Positions 53,953 through 63,435 of a stretch of DNA of 64,000 nucleotides are shown one piece after another. Numbering within the stretch: position 1 is the stretch's first letter; the number at the start of each line of letters is the position of its first letter. Below the pieces are notes generated by a model, which did no database searches, was not told where the DNA came from, and saw only the letters and a list, made by a program, of their open reading frames with translations. The DNA lies in contig NZ_JACJOD010000030.1 of NCBI RefSeq assembly GCF_014695385.1, forward strand, positions 1 through 64,000. Direction: 5' to 3'. Origin of the DNA: Trichocoleus sp. FACHB-46 (GTDB taxonomy: Bacteria; Cyanobacteriota; Cyanobacteriia; FACHB-46). Made by a program: the position numbers and the translations under genes.

Positions 53953-53973
53953 CGACGTGCCCTGCTGACTGAC

Positions 53974-54603
53974 TTAAAGTTCTAGCTTAACTGCTCCAGA
54001 GCGAAGAACTTGCCAGGTCGAATGACTCCACTTGATGACAGTGGAAGGGACACCAGAAGCTGATTCGCTCCAGTGGTTCGCGGCAGCCTCGCCCGTTGGG
54101 ATTAGGTAGGCCAATTCCTCCGGTGAGAGCAGCAGCACTTCTGGAAACTGAGCGGCGATCGCAGTCATGGTTTCTAGAGGAGGCTGACCCGATAAATTAG
54201 CACTGGTTGTCGCTAAGGGACCTGTCTGGGCCAAAATCGCTTGGGCGACTGGATGGTTAGGTACTCGCAGGCCAATACTCGTCGAGTCCTGAGGATGGAT
54301 GGCGCTGGGAACGCGATCGCTGGCAGGTAAAACGAGCGTTAAGGCTCCAGGCCAATATCGGGTGGCTACTTCTTGCCAAATTTGCTGCGCCTCTGCCTCA
54401 CCCTCAACGAACGGCCATAAATCATTTGGTGCTGCCGCCATCAAAATTAGTGGCTTCTCTTGACTCCGTTGTTTAGCGGCAAAGATTAAATCAGCACGGT
54501 CTGGACGGACGGCTAAAGCGGGTACCGTATCGGTCGGAAAGCTAATCACGCGATCGCCCGCTTTGGCATGAGTTACTAAAGCGGTTAAGGAAACTTGAGG
54601 CAT
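53974..54603 (-). CDS. tsaC: L-threonylcarbamoyladenylate synthase (Sua5/YrdC)
   Basis: This 209-residue YrdC-domain protein makes threonylcarbamoyl-AMP for t6A37 of ANN-decoding tRNAs. It has V-I-S-F-P-T-D-T-V-P-A-L near the N-terminus, K-Q-R-S-Q-E-K-P-L-I-L-M, L-R-V-P-N-H-P-V-A-Q and T-T-S-A-N-L-S-G-Q-P-P. It has the single-domain form without the Sua5 C-terminal extension. The partner TsaD is at 61228-62289 in the same window. It is flanked by prmC upstream (47 bases) and the histidine kinase-like gene downstream. Confidence 0.92.
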   Translation of the reverse strand: MPQVSLTALVTHAKAGDRVISFPTDTVPALAVRPDRADLIFAAKQRSQEKPLILMAAAPNDLWPFVEGEAEAQQIWQEVATRYWPGALTLVLPASDRVPSAIHPQDSTSIGLRVPNHPVAQAILAQTGPLATTSANLSGQPPLETMTAIAAQFPEVLLLSPEELAYLIPTGEAAANHWSESASGVPSTVIKWSHSTWQVLRSGAVKLEL

Positions 54604-54650
54604 GTCGTGGAAGAGGAGCTACGAGGAACCCTGAATTACAACGAGTGGCA

Positions 54651-55577
54651 TTAACGACGATGAGCTAAGACAAAGCGATCGATTCCTGCCAAGTCAGCAT
54701 GAACTTGAATGCGATCGTAGTCGCCCTGCCTTTCTAATAATTCCACGACTTGCTCTGCCTGTCCTGCCATCATCTCGATTAGCCAAATTCCACCTGGCTT
54801 GAGATAAGTGGGGGCTGTTGCTACCAGATGGCGAATGCAGTCTAACCCATCCTCCCCGCCGTCTAAAGCCAAATGCGGTTCATGCCAAGCAACTTCTGGT
54901 TGCAGACTAGACACCATCGCACTAGGAATATAGGGAGGGTTTGACACCATACCCCGCAACTGACCTTCTAAGCCATTCAAAGGCTGAAACCAAGCACCCT
55001 GAAAGAACTGGATGCGATCGATCAATCCGAGCTCAGTTGCATTTTGTTGGGCCACAGCAATCGCGTCAGGACTGCAATCTACGGCATAGACTGTCGCTTT
55101 TGGAAACGCGGTTGCTAGACCAATTGCGATCGCACCGCTACCTGTGCCTAGGTCGGCCCAAACCTCTGGTGCCGAACTGCCAAGCTCAGGGCTAGAGGAC
55201 TGGGCTGCAACAACTGCTAAGTCAATGATTAGTTCTGTCTCTGGCCGTGGAATTAGAACCGCTGGAGACACCGTTAAATTGAACTGTCGCCAAGGTGCCG
55301 TTCCAGCCAAATATTGAACTGGAACGCGAGCCTCAATCCGCTTCTGCCACAGTTTTGTGAGTTCTGATAAAGATAGCCGCAATTGAACTTGTGGCCAATG
55401 CTTGAAAGACTCTAGACGCAAGGTTAAGCGATCTAACCCAGCCAACTCTTGCAGCAGCCAGTCTACTTCGGCAGACGAAATTGCCGCAGCGGTAGCTGCG
55501 GCACAAGCTTCATCCCGCCATTGCCAAAGCTCCTGCCCTGAAACCGCCCAAGTCTTGGGGGAATACATGCTTGTCAC
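54651..55577 (-). CDS. prmC: Release-factor glutamine methyltransferase
   Basis: This SAM-dependent enzyme of 308 residues methylates the GGQ glutamine of release factors RF1 and RF2. An N-terminal helical domain (L-Q-E-L-A-G-L-D-R-L-T-L) is followed by R-V-P-V-Q-Y-L-A-G, the V-L-I-P-R-P-E-T-E segment, the SAM site D-L-G-T-G-S-G-A-I-A-I-G and the catalytic N-P-P-Y in M-V-S-N-P-P-Y-I-P-S. It heads a prmC-tsaC-kinase cluster, a gene pairing seen in many bacteria. Confidence 0.94.
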   Translation of the reverse strand: MTSMYSPKTWAVSGQELWQWRDEACAAATAAAISSAEVDWLLQELAGLDRLTLRLESFKHWPQVQLRLSLSELTKLWQKRIEARVPVQYLAGTAPWRQFNLTVSPAVLIPRPETELIIDLAVVAAQSSSPELGSSAPEVWADLGTGSGAIAIGLATAFPKATVYAVDCSPDAIAVAQQNATELGLIDRIQFFQGAWFQPLNGLEGQLRGMVSNPPYIPSAMVSSLQPEVAWHEPHLALDGGEDGLDCIRHLVATAPTYLKPGGIWLIEMMAGQAEQVVELLERQGDYDRIQVHADLAGIDRFVLAHRR

Positions 55578-55618
55578 GGAACAGTCACAATCGAGGGAAG
55601 GTTGTTGAGATTGAGGGG

Positions 55619-56398
55619 TTACTTAGCTTTGGGCCTAGCTTGACCCTGGGCGGGCTGGAGCGATCGCAGAAATTCAATCGACTCTTGCGGTGCCACAATA
55701 GCGATTTCTTCCAGTTCCTTGTTATTGCTATCTGTCAGAGTCTGGATCACACCTTCAAGGTTAACCACCTGAATATCCACGCTGGATGCTAGGTCAGGCT
55801 GCTGCTGCTTGAGGCGCTGCACCATATTTTGCAATTCCTCTTTTTTCAGGAACAGAGGAATAATCTGTTGATTACCCCGCTTCACAGTCAAATACCCTTT
55901 GTTTTTCCCGCCTCTAGCGATAAAGACAGGCACGCCATTAAAGCGCTCTACCTTTTGACCACTCTGCTTCAAGAGCGCAACGGCTGAGGCAACTTGCTGT
56001 TGAGTGGGTACAAAGGCAAAGTTGAGGCCATTAGGCTTATTTTTGTTGGCCAGACCCAATTCATAAACTTCTGCCAACGAAACGGGCATCACCTTCACAT
56101 TCTTGGCTAGCTCAGGATTCTTGCTTTTCAGTCGGTCCAAAAAAGCTTGAGCATCTTGCTGGCTAACAAAAACCCCTGCGACAGGCGCATTCTTTTGACC
56201 ATTCGCAGCATTGGGGGGAGAAGCAACTAGGGGTGCTCCCTGAGCGTCAGCGATCGTGAACACTGGAACTGCACGTAGTTTTTGTAGCACCTGCTCTTTA
56301 GGTAGGGCCAGAGCTTGCATGTTACCTGCAATAGAGGGGCCTAGTAATGCGCCTCCAACTAGACTCAAAACTGCACTCCAACGGACAAAAGACTTCAT
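55619..56398 (-). CDS. Tic22-like exported protein
   Basis: From ATG 56398 with an AGGAGC ribosome site the protein has 259 residues. A signal peptide ends about residue 30 (M-Q-A-L-A-L-P). Two copies of an alpha/beta module follow, with V-P-V-F-T-I-A-D-A-Q-G-A-P-L and V-P-V-F-I-A-R-G, and G-V-F-V-S-Q-Q-D-A-Q-A-F-L-D. This is the Tic22 fold; cyanobacterial Tic22 is a periplasmic or lumenal protein needed for outer-membrane biogenesis. The open frame extends upstream to 56503 without ribosome site or similarity. Confidence 0.88.
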   Translation of the reverse strand: MKSFVRWSAVLSLVGGALLGPSIAGNMQALALPKEQVLQKLRAVPVFTIADAQGAPLVASPPNAANGQKNAPVAGVFVSQQDAQAFLDRLKSKNPELAKNVKVMPVSLAEVYELGLANKNKPNGLNFAFVPTQQQVASAVALLKQSGQKVERFNGVPVFIARGGKNKGYLTVKRGNQQIIPLFLKKEELQNMVQRLKQQQPDLASSVDIQVVNLEGVIQTLTDSNNKELEEIAIVAPQESIEFLRSLQPAQGQARPKAK

Positions 56399-57017
56399 TA
56401 GTTGCTCCTGGAAAAAGATTGTAAAGGAGTTAATATTTACGCTTTTAAGTAGCGTTTGCGAGTGAAAAATCGAGATGCGGCTGATAGTTTGCTCACTTGC
56501 CAATTGTCATGAATTAGTTTGCTGGCTGTTCGCTAATTATGCAATTGCAAGTTCACTGAATCTAGGGTGTCTTTTATCACTGGCACCACCCAAATTTCAA
56601 GCTGGAGATCGGGCAAAGTTATCGTTTCTCAGTTAGCTTCACAGATTAGTTCTACACTAATTCACTCCATGAGAAGAAATGGTTGAACCGGAAGCATTGA
56701 TGAATGATCCGCGTACTCCTAATGTCATTTACAGGTGACTTCGCCTTAGAGAAAATGGTTCCAGGGGAAGTAAGGAAACGGCTCTATCGATTCAATAAGC
56801 CTTTTTCTTGGTATGAGCCAGCAGACTTGTAGGATACTAACACAAACTGAGTTAGGTCTTTGCCTTGGTTAAACGCCTAACTTAGGTTCGTCAGTGTGAT
56901 GTTTAATTAGTGCACACTTGGTTAAATACATAACTTTCGTTTAGTACTACTGTGCCGTTTGAATTGTAACTGTAGTTAGCAACTAAATTTTACCGACACA
57001 AACCTCAGATTAACCCT
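56399..57017. other. 619-base gap before the amino-acid-type lipoprotein gene
   Basis: This is the longest gene-free stretch. A possible transcript end near 56780-56812 has a short GGCT/AAGCC stem followed by TTTTTCTT and is preceded by an A-rich G-G-A-A-A-C-G sequence, so a small RNA on the plus strand is conceivable. A 19-codon ORF beginning M-V-E-P-E-A-L-M lies at 56679 but has no clear ribosome site. Tandem A/T-rich stretches before 57018 are probably the promoter. Nothing is firmly assigned. Confidence 0.35.
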
Positions 57018-58358
57018 ATGAATTTTATCTGGTTAAGCTTTGAGTGCTCCTATCGCAAGAAGTCTAAAGTTAAGCGGGTCGCAGATGAGATACGACATGG
57101 GGCTGTAAGCAGAATTGTACAAGCCCAATTTGCGATCGCTCTATTGCTGACTTTATCGAGTTGTCAGTCTCCCACTCAATCCAGCAACGGTCTGAAACTG
57201 GGCACGTTGCTACCAATTACAGGGGACTTGGCCCAGTATGGTTCACCTATGCAAGACAGTGCTCGGTTGCTGGTGAAGACGGTCAATAACTGTGGTGGAG
57301 TCTTAGGCCAGCCAGTAGAGCTGATCTCAGAAGATGACCAAACTGAACCTGCGGCTGGTGCTTCAGCCATGACTAAATTGGCCGAAGTCGATCGAGTAGC
57401 TGGTGTTGTGGGAGGCGCATCAAGTGCCGTTTCGAGTGCAGCAGTCGATATTGCTGTTCGGAATCAAGTGACACAAATCTCGCCTGCTAGCACGAGTCCT
57501 GTTTTCACAGAACGAGCTAAAAACGGTGACTTTCAGGGGTTTTGGTTTCGCACTGCCCCACCCGATACTTTTCAGGGGCAAGCCCTAGCAAAACTAGCGA
57601 AAGATCAAGGCTTTCAAACAGTGGCAATTTTGACCATTAATAATGACTACGGCAATGGCTTGGTGACATCTTTCATTCCAGCTTTTGAGGCGTTAGGCGG
57701 CAAAGTAGTGTCAGGCCAACCCACGCGCTATCCGCCTGATGCCGCTACATTTGAGTCGGAAGTGGGCGCTGCATTTAGTAGTAATCCAGATGCAGTCTTG
57801 TTGATTGCTTATCCAGAGACAGGCAGCCTCATCTTGAAATCCGCTTATCAGCAGGGGTTGTTGAACAAGAAGACGAAAGTGCTGGCGACCGATGGCCTGA
57901 AAGATGCCGCGATCGCTAATCTAGTCGGCAAAAATCAGGCAGGTAAATTTATTGCCAATGGATTGATTGGGACGGCTGCCAGCGCCGGAGGACCGGCGAT
58001 CGTGGCGTTTCGTCAGCTCTACAACGCTGAGTACAAGCGCCAGCCTAGTGTGTATGATCCCAACACCTGGGATGCTACAGCTTTAATGGTTTTAGCCGCC
58101 GAATCCGCTAAGGCTGCCACAGGTTCTGCCCTTAAAGATAAGATTCGGGAAGTGGCAAGTGCACCGGGGCAAGAAGTTACCGATATTTGCCAAGCCTTAG
58201 AACTCGTCCGCCAAGGGAAAGATGTGAACTACCAAGGTGCTAGTGGCACACTAGAACTTGATGCCCAAGGCGATGTTGTCGGTAGCTACGATATCTGGAC
58301 TATTCAAGAAAACGGCGAGTTAGCAGTTAAAGGTCAGCTCAGCGTTGGCGGCTCATAA
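57018..58358 (+). CDS. ABC transporter substrate-binding lipoprotein, branched-chain amino acid family
   Basis: The protein has 446 residues of the periplasmic-binding-protein type 1 (Leu/Ile/Val) family, with the lipobox L-S-S-C at 46-49 and mature sequence beginning Q-S-P-T-Q. Signatures are K-L-G-T-L-L-P-I-T-G-D-L-A-Q-Y-G and A-G-V-V-G-G-A-S-S-A-V-S. A basic stretch before the lipobox makes the signal unusually long (about 48 residues), so the true start may be internal. Cyanobacterial relatives bind amino acids or urea; no permease genes are adjacent. Confidence 0.87.
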   Translation: MNFIWLSFECSYRKKSKVKRVADEIRHGAVSRIVQAQFAIALLLTLSSCQSPTQSSNGLKLGTLLPITGDLAQYGSPMQDSARLLVKTVNNCGGVLGQPVELISEDDQTEPAAGASAMTKLAEVDRVAGVVGGASSAVSSAAVDIAVRNQVTQISPASTSPVFTERAKNGDFQGFWFRTAPPDTFQGQALAKLAKDQGFQTVAILTINNDYGNGLVTSFIPAFEALGGKVVSGQPTRYPPDAATFESEVGAAFSSNPDAVLLIAYPETGSLILKSAYQQGLLNKKTKVLATDGLKDAAIANLVGKNQAGKFIANGLIGTAASAGGPAIVAFRQLYNAEYKRQPSVYDPNTWDATALMVLAAESAKAATGSALKDKIREVASAPGQEVTDICQALELVRQGKDVNYQGASGTLELDAQGDVVGSYDIWTIQENGELAVKGQLSVGGS

Positions 58359-58366
58359 AATGCCAA

Positions 58367-58394
58367 AAGCTCAGAGCCTGAAAGTTCTGAGCTT
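58367..58394. terminator. Hairpin between lipoprotein gene and tRNA-Pro
   Basis: A perfect 9-bp stem AAGCTCAGA (58367-58375) and TCTGAGCTT (58386-58394) has a 10-base loop. On the minus strand it is followed by TTGGCATTTTA, giving a moderate T-run; it lies 19 bases past the tRNA 3' end and 8 bases after the lipoprotein stop. Confidence 0.65.
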
Positions 58395-58413
58395 AAGTAA
58401 AAACTTGTTTGAA

Positions 58414-58487
58414 TCGGGATGACAGGATTCGAACCTGCGACATCCTGCTCCCAAAGCAGGCGCGCTACCAAGCTGCGCTACATCCCG
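58414..58487 (-). tRNA. tRNA-Pro (TGG)
   Basis: On the minus strand a 74-base cloverleaf runs from CGGGATG to CATCCCG with discriminator A. The D arm contains AGCGCAGCTTGGTAGCGC, the anticodon loop has T-T-T-G-G-G-A with TGG, and the T arm contains GGTTCGAATCC. The CCA end is not encoded. It stands alone between a lipoprotein gene (plus) and a GNAT gene (minus). Confidence 0.97.
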
Positions 58488-58631
58488 TTAATGTCACTTA
58501 GCTAGTATACCCTACTCTCAAGCATCCGTGAGTAAAAAATTTAGCTTTGCGTCAACAAACCTAGAAGCCAGGTAAGGACTGCTTTAGAGTTGGGGAATAC
58601 TGTTAGGGAAAGTGCGAGGTGCTAACTTCGG

Positions 58632-59246
<615 letters not shown>

Positions 59247-59447
59247 CTAGCTAGTATATCTTCCGAACTTGATTCTCATCGTTGCACTTATTCATCAGAT
59301 TGATCGAGTTATTGAGAAAATCATCTGAGGAAATAAAAGTTGAACAATGAAAATTTGTGAGAAATTGACCTAAGGTTGAGTTTTGCACCTTGGCGATCGC
59401 TCTCTCGTCCAGGCTTCCGTTGTAGCAAGTGAGTTGTACTCCCCGTT

Positions 59448-60173
59448 ATGGCCTCGGGTTTGAAATCGTCCACACTAGAACTGCTGAAGCGCTTCAACCG
59501 AGCGTTTCCCCAGTTCTATGAGCAATTTGTCAGTAGCGAGATTCAGTTACAAAACCTGAGACTGGCTTACCAGCTTTATAAAACCAAGCAAGCGGTGATT
59601 GAACTGAAACCGGAAGGTAGTAAGAGCGCGCTACATTTTGCCTACCGTAATCAGTCTTTTTTGCTCAGCGATATTTTTGGGGTTTTGGCAGCTTACGGGC
59701 TAACTATTCATAGCCTCAGCTTGTATGGGCAGATTTATCCACCCATGCTGGTTTTCATCAAGCTGGTTGTATCCCGAGGCGGCAAGACTTTAACCGAGAA
59801 AACTGCGGAGAATGTCTGTCGGGCAGTGCGAGAGGCATTGGCAGGACGATTTGAAGTGGAAGAAATGCTGGCAGTAGAGTTTAATCTAGACGCTGGCTTA
59901 GAGCAGGTAGAGACGGAGTTTTATGTAGACCCGGTGTTCCACCTCCCAGCCTTGCTAATTGAGGCCGACAACCAACCTGGCTTGTTTTACAAAGTCATGT
60001 ACGCTATTTGGCAAGAAGATTTGCTAGTGGTCAATGCCAATCTTTTGGTGTGGCGAGGCCGAACCCGGTTAATTTTGTACTTGCTCGGCCCTAACGAGAA
60101 TTTGATTCCAGAGTATTTGGGGCAAAAAATTGCTGAGGGAGTCCGACAGCGGTTGTTAGGACGACGACACTAA
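59448..60173 (+). CDS. Protein with tandem ACT-like domains
   Basis: The 241-residue cytosolic protein has an all-helical N-terminus (about 5-45), then two ACT-like ferredoxin-fold modules: one around residues 62-130 (S-D-I-F-G-V-L-A-A-Y-G-L-T-I-H-S-L-S-L-Y) and one around 165-235 (I-E-A-D-N-Q-P-G-L-F-Y-K-V-M). The D/N-x-P-G-L motif of the second is the usual ACT ligand site. ACT pairs occur in GlnD and amino-acid-regulated enzymes, but no catalytic domain is fused here. A small-molecule sensing role is inferred. Confidence 0.75.
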   Translation: MASGLKSSTLELLKRFNRAFPQFYEQFVSSEIQLQNLRLAYQLYKTKQAVIELKPEGSKSALHFAYRNQSFLLSDIFGVLAAYGLTIHSLSLYGQIYPPMLVFIKLVVSRGGKTLTEKTAENVCRAVREALAGRFEVEEMLAVEFNLDAGLEQVETEFYVDPVFHLPALLIEADNQPGLFYKVMYAIWQEDLLVVNANLLVWRGRTRLILYLLGPNENLIPEYLGQKIAEGVRQRLLGRRH

Positions 60174-60283
60174 ACTCAGCTTAGAAAGCGGCTCGATGCC
60201 CAAGACCTGTTGCTGTAAGGTCGGCTGCAATGTGGCTGAGGCCCCTAGGGTGTTTCGGTTGAACTTCGGGCTAGGATAAAAGT

Positions 60284-61216
60284 ATGACCAGCATTAACGT
60301 CCTAGGAGTTCCGCACGCCTACGATTTGACGGCGGCTACTGCATCTCCCTCTGTCCTTGTTTTTATTCACGGTTGGCTCCTGAGCCGTCGATATTGGCAA
60401 CCGTTAATTGAGCGGTTGTCGCCAGATTATCAGTGCTTGTCCTATGATTTGCGTGGGTTTGGCGAGTCGCAATGTTCTAGCTCCTATCACCAGCGCGGTT
60501 TGTCTAGTGCGACTGCGGAGTTGATGGATAGCGCGATCGCCCCACCTAAAGCTTCAAGATATACCCCCGCTGCTTACGCTCAAGATCTAGCCGTTTTATT
60601 GAAGCAGCTCAACATCACGAATGCTTGGTTAGTCGGTCACTCCTTGGGCGGGAGTATTGCGCTCTGGGCAGGGCAGCAGTTGCCTGAAGCTGTGAAAGGT
60701 GTGATTTGCCTCAATGCAGGGGGTGGCATTTACCTCAAAGAGGAATTTGAACGGTTTCGCTCGGCAGGAGCCAAGATTTTAAGATTTCGGCCTCGCTGGT
60801 TTGCACAACTGCCATTGATTGATTTGCTGTTTAGTCGTGCCACTGTCGCTCGTCCGATTGAGCGGGTTTGGGGACGGCAGCGGGTGATTGATTTTGTCAT
60901 GGCTAATCCTCAAGCCGCCTTGGGAGCATTGCTGGATTCCACTACCGAAGAGGAGGTGCATCATCTCCCTCATGTGGTGTCCCGTTTGCCACAGCCTGTT
61001 TATTTTATGGCTGGGGCGGAAGATACGGTGATGGAACCCAAGTATGTGCGGCACCTAGCCAGTTTTCACCCCACTTTTCGAGCCTGTGGCGATAATGTGA
61101 TTGAGATTTCCAATTGTGGGCATATGGCGATGGTGGAGCAGCCTGATACGGTAGTAACTCAACTACGGGCGATCGTGGCTCGGCACGAAGTTCAAGAGCA
61201 AGTAACGCCACGCTGA
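60284..61216 (+). CDS. Alpha/beta hydrolase
   Basis: The 310-residue protein has the core fold: V-L-V-F-I-H-G-W-L-L-S-R oxyanion region, Y-D-L-R-G-F-G-E-S, nucleophile S120 in G-H-S-L-G-G, an acid in M-A-G-A-E-D-T-V-M and the histidine in N-C-G-H-M-A-M-V-E-Q-P. All triad elements are present. An insert between the cap region and the nucleophile contains A-S-R-Y-T-P. The substrate is not predictable; cyanobacteria have many such esterase/lipase-like enzymes. It converges on tsaD. Confidence 0.87.
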   Translation: MTSINVLGVPHAYDLTAATASPSVLVFIHGWLLSRRYWQPLIERLSPDYQCLSYDLRGFGESQCSSSYHQRGLSSATAELMDSAIAPPKASRYTPAAYAQDLAVLLKQLNITNAWLVGHSLGGSIALWAGQQLPEAVKGVICLNAGGGIYLKEEFERFRSAGAKILRFRPRWFAQLPLIDLLFSRATVARPIERVWGRQRVIDFVMANPQAALGALLDSTTEEEVHHLPHVVSRLPQPVYFMAGAEDTVMEPKYVRHLASFHPTFRACGDNVIEISNCGHMAMVEQPDTVVTQLRAIVARHEVQEQVTPR

Positions 61217-61227
61217 GTGGTTAGGTA

Positions 61228-62289
61228 TTAGAGAATTGCGGCAGGGTATTGATAGAGCTGCATGACGTTGGCGATCGCTAACCGAGACTGTGCCCCTAGC
61301 GTGAGGGACGAAGTATGACCGTGATTCAGGTGGTCAGCGGCAGCACACCCAATCATGGCTGCATTATCGGTGCAAAATTTGAGGGGTGGAAAAAGCACCC
61401 GAAAATTATGAGTTTGGGCAGCGGTTTGTAAGTGACGGCGTAGGCTGCTGTTGGCGGCAACTCCTCCCCCAATCGCGATCGTGGTGAGACCATAATCGCG
61501 GGCACAGGCGATCGCTCGTCGAGTCAGCGATCGCGCCACCGTTTCTTGAAAGCTGGCAGCGAGGTCGGCAACGGGTAAAGGTTGATTGCTTTCCTGTTGA
61601 AGCTTTTGGGTTAAGCGCAGCACGGCAGTTTTTAGGCCGCTGAAGCTGGAGTCGTAAGGATGATGACCACCTTCGGGCCGCGAAACATTGCCTTCGGGCA
61701 AGGGAAAGGCTTGAGGATTGCCTTGAGTGGCAAGGCGATCGATTGCTGGACCACCGGGATAACCCAAGTCGAGCAAACGAGCCACTTTGTCAAAGGCTTC
61801 TCCTGCGGCATCATCGCGAGTTTGGCCTAAAGTTTCGTAGTGGCCACAAGCTTTGACGTAAATCAGACTGGTATGCCCACCCGAAACCAGCAAACAGAGA
61901 AAAGGTGGCTCTAGCGCTGGCTCGGTGAGGTAAGAAGCGTAAATATGGCCCTCTAAGTGATGAATGCCAATAAAGGGCTTTTGATGCACTAGGGCCAAGG
62001 TTTTAGCGGCTGTAAGGCCGACGAGTAGAGCACCCACTAACCCAGGGGCACAAGTAGCGGCAATGCCATCAATCGCAGACCAATCGAGCGACGCTTCCTG
62101 AAACGCTTGAGCGATCGCTAGATTAATCATCTCTACATGATGACGGGAGGCAACTTCTGGTACAACGCCGCCATATTGTTGATGAATATCAATCTGAGAA
62201 GAAACAATACTACTTAAAACTTGACGATTTTTAACAATCGCGACCGCTGTTTCATCACAACTTGTTTCAAGTGCTAAAACCGTTGCCAT
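61228..62289 (-). CDS. tsaD: tRNA N6-threonylcarbamoyl transferase TsaD
   Basis: The 353-residue Kae1/Gcp protein transfers the threonylcarbamoyl group to A37 of tRNA, using the intermediate made by TsaC. It begins [17 protein letters not shown]. The metal-binding histidines lie in R-H-H-V-E-M-I-N and [33 protein letters not shown] and I-G-G-G-V-A-A-N-S are present. It has an ATG start and is divergent from psaF. Confidence 0.95.
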   Translation of the reverse strand: MATVLALETSCDETAVAIVKNRQVLSSIVSSQIDIHQQYGGVVPEVASRHHVEMINLAIAQAFQEASLDWSAIDGIAATCAPGLVGALLVGLTAAKTLALVHQKPFIGIHHLEGHIYASYLTEPALEPPFLCLLVSGGHTSLIYVKACGHYETLGQTRDDAAGEAFDKVARLLDLGYPGGPAIDRLATQGNPQAFPLPEGNVSRPEGGHHPYDSSFSGLKTAVLRLTQKLQQESNQPLPVADLAASFQETVARSLTRRAIACARDYGLTTIAIGGGVAANSSLRRHLQTAAQTHNFRVLFPPLKFCTDNAAMIGCAAADHLNHGHTSSLTLGAQSRLAIANVMQLYQYPAAIL

Positions 62290-62391
62290 TCGCTGGTAAT
62301 TTTTTGAATGAATGAGCTACTTCTAGTAACTTAAAACTTTACTGGGTCTACTCGGAAGAGTATGATTGCTTCCAAGTTCAGCAAACTTTCC

Positions 62392-62420
62392 TGTACAAAT
62401 AGCGTAATCTTTTTGTACAA
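62392..62420 (+). promoter_or_regulatory. Direct repeat upstream of psaF
   Basis: TGTACAA occurs at 62392-62398 and 62414-62420, 22 bases (about two helical turns) apart, the second within the perfect palindrome TTGTACAA. They lie 37-65 bases before the psaF ATG. Paired TTACA-like sites (HLR1) are bound by RpaB in photosystem I promoters; the match is partial, so this is a candidate regulator site only. Confidence 0.4.
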
Positions 62421-62456
62421 CAAACTTTGAGTTTTGTAACAAAAGGAAATGATTCC

Positions 62457-63005
62457 ATGCAACGACTGTTTGCTTTAGTTCTCATTGTTTGCCTCTGGCT
62501 AGGCATGGCCCCCCCTGCCTCAGCAGATGTAGCTGGGTTAGTTCCCTGCGGTGAGACTCCTGCTTTTCAGCAACGTCTAAATAACACTGTGAGAAGCCAA
62601 GAGGCTCGCTTACAAAAATATGATCCCAACAGCGATTCTGCTGCAATTATCAAAGGCAGAATTGATCGGGCTCGGGAACGGTTTGCACGCTATGAAGGGA
62701 TGCTTTGCGGCCCTGAAGGTCTGCCCCGTTTAATCACCGATGGTCGCCCTAGCCACTGGGGTGATTTCCAATATCCTGGGCTGCTTTTCTTGTATCTAGC
62801 TGGCTGGTTAGGTTGGTCTGGCCGTAGCTATATCAGGACTGTGAAAAAGAGCGAATATCCAGAATACAGCGAAATTCAAATCAATGTACCTCTGGCGATT
62901 CAATGCTTTATTGGTGGGTTGCTGTGGCCTTTGGCAGCAATAAAAGAATTGATCAGCGGAGAGCTAGTTGAAAAAGAGGAAAACATCCCTGTTTCTCCTC
63001 GTTAA
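62457..63005 (+). CDS. psaF: Photosystem I subunit III (PsaF)
   Basis: From ATG 62457 with an AAAAGGA ribosome site the protein has 182 residues. A signal peptide ends A-S-A before D-V-A-G-L-V-P-C-G. The lumenal half has two cysteines (C-G-E-T and L-C-G-P-E-G). The membrane part contains P-G-L-L-F-L-Y-L-A-G-W-L-G-W. PsaF lines the lumenal edge of PSI; in plants it docks plastocyanin. psaJ follows 95 bases later. The open frame extends back to 62427 without support. Confidence 0.97.
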   Translation: MQRLFALVLIVCLWLGMAPPASADVAGLVPCGETPAFQQRLNNTVRSQEARLQKYDPNSDSAAIIKGRIDRARERFARYEGMLCGPEGLPRLITDGRPSHWGDFQYPGLLFLYLAGWLGWSGRSYIRTVKKSEYPEYSEIQINVPLAIQCFIGGLLWPLAAIKELISGELVEKEENIPVSPR

Positions 63006-63014
63006 AACAGTCCT

Positions 63015-63038
63015 CTAAACTCCATTGCAAGAGTTTAG
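63015..63038 (+). other. Intercistronic hairpin between psaF and psaJ
   Basis: An 8-bp stem CTAAACTC (63015-63022) and GAGTTTAG (63031-63038) with an 8-base loop lies 9 bases after the psaF stop. It is followed by a pyrimidine-rich stretch rather than a clean T-run. It may stabilise or partly terminate the psaF message. Confidence 0.55.
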
Positions 63039-63100
63039 GTGATTCTCTCTTCGTTTTCATTTTCGTAATTTCTCCTTTAGCTTGTTCTTAGGAGTTTGGT

Positions 63101-63226
63101 ATGAACGATTTTGTCAAGTATCTGTCTAATGCTCCTGTGTTAGCAGTGTTGTTTGTGAGTGGTGCCCTGACAGCGTTTATTCTGATCAATAAAACGTTTC
63201 CAGACGGTCTTTTTCTGTCTCCTTAG
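63101..63226 (+). CDS. psaJ: Photosystem I subunit IX (PsaJ)
   Basis: This is a 41-residue single-helix membrane protein, M-N-D-F-V-K-Y-L-S-N-A-P-V-L-A-V-L-F. It continues with a hydrophobic core and ends F-P-D-G-L-F-L-S-P, the standard PsaJ pattern. PsaJ sits beside PsaF at the PSI periphery and helps hold it. A good AGGAG ribosome site lies six bases before the ATG. It is too short for most gene finders but is in frame and intact. Confidence 0.95.
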   Translation: MNDFVKYLSNAPVLAVLFVSGALTAFILINKTFPDGLFLSP

Positions 63227-63315
63227 GCTACACTAAGAATTTCTTTTTCCTAGAATTCTTACTTTGCTAAAGTTAGCCAGCCTTGGTTCTAGAAAGATCA
63301 AGGTTTTTAACTTGA

Positions 63316-63351
63316 GAAACTCGCGATCGCCCTTTTGAAATCGCGAGTTTC
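63316..63351 (+). other. HIP1-containing hairpin between psaJ and psaL
   Basis: A perfect 12-bp stem GAAACTCGCGAT (63316-63327) and ATCGCGAGTTTC (63340-63351) with a 12-base loop lies 90 bases after psaJ. No T-run follows. It is the first of three stem-loops in this 248-base gap. Confidence 0.7.
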
Positions 63352-63368
63352 CTAGCCGAACCAATGGT

Positions 63369-63410
63369 GACCGAAGTGTAAAATTAATTTTTTTTAAGTG
63401 CACTTTGGTC
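63369..63410 (+). other. Second hairpin between psaJ and psaL
   Basis: GACCGAAGTG (63369-63378) pairs with CACTTTGGTC (63401-63410) over 10 bases with one G-U pair; the 22-base loop holds a run of eight T. It may be a transcript-end or leader element. Confidence 0.6.
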
Positions 63411-63416
63411 CCAGGA

Positions 63417-63435
63417 GTGAGAATAAATTTCTCAC
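63417..63435 (+). other. Third hairpin, psaL leader
   Basis: A perfect 7-bp stem GTGAGAA (63417-63423) and TTCTCAC (63429-63435) with loop TAAAT lies 39 bases before the psaL ATG and close to its leader. It could influence psaL translation or message stability. Confidence 0.6.

Noticed and set aside
56679-56738. 19-codon ORF starting M-V-E-P-E-A-L-M
   Set aside because: The start resembles PetG by its first four residues only; there is no membrane helix and no clear ribosome site.
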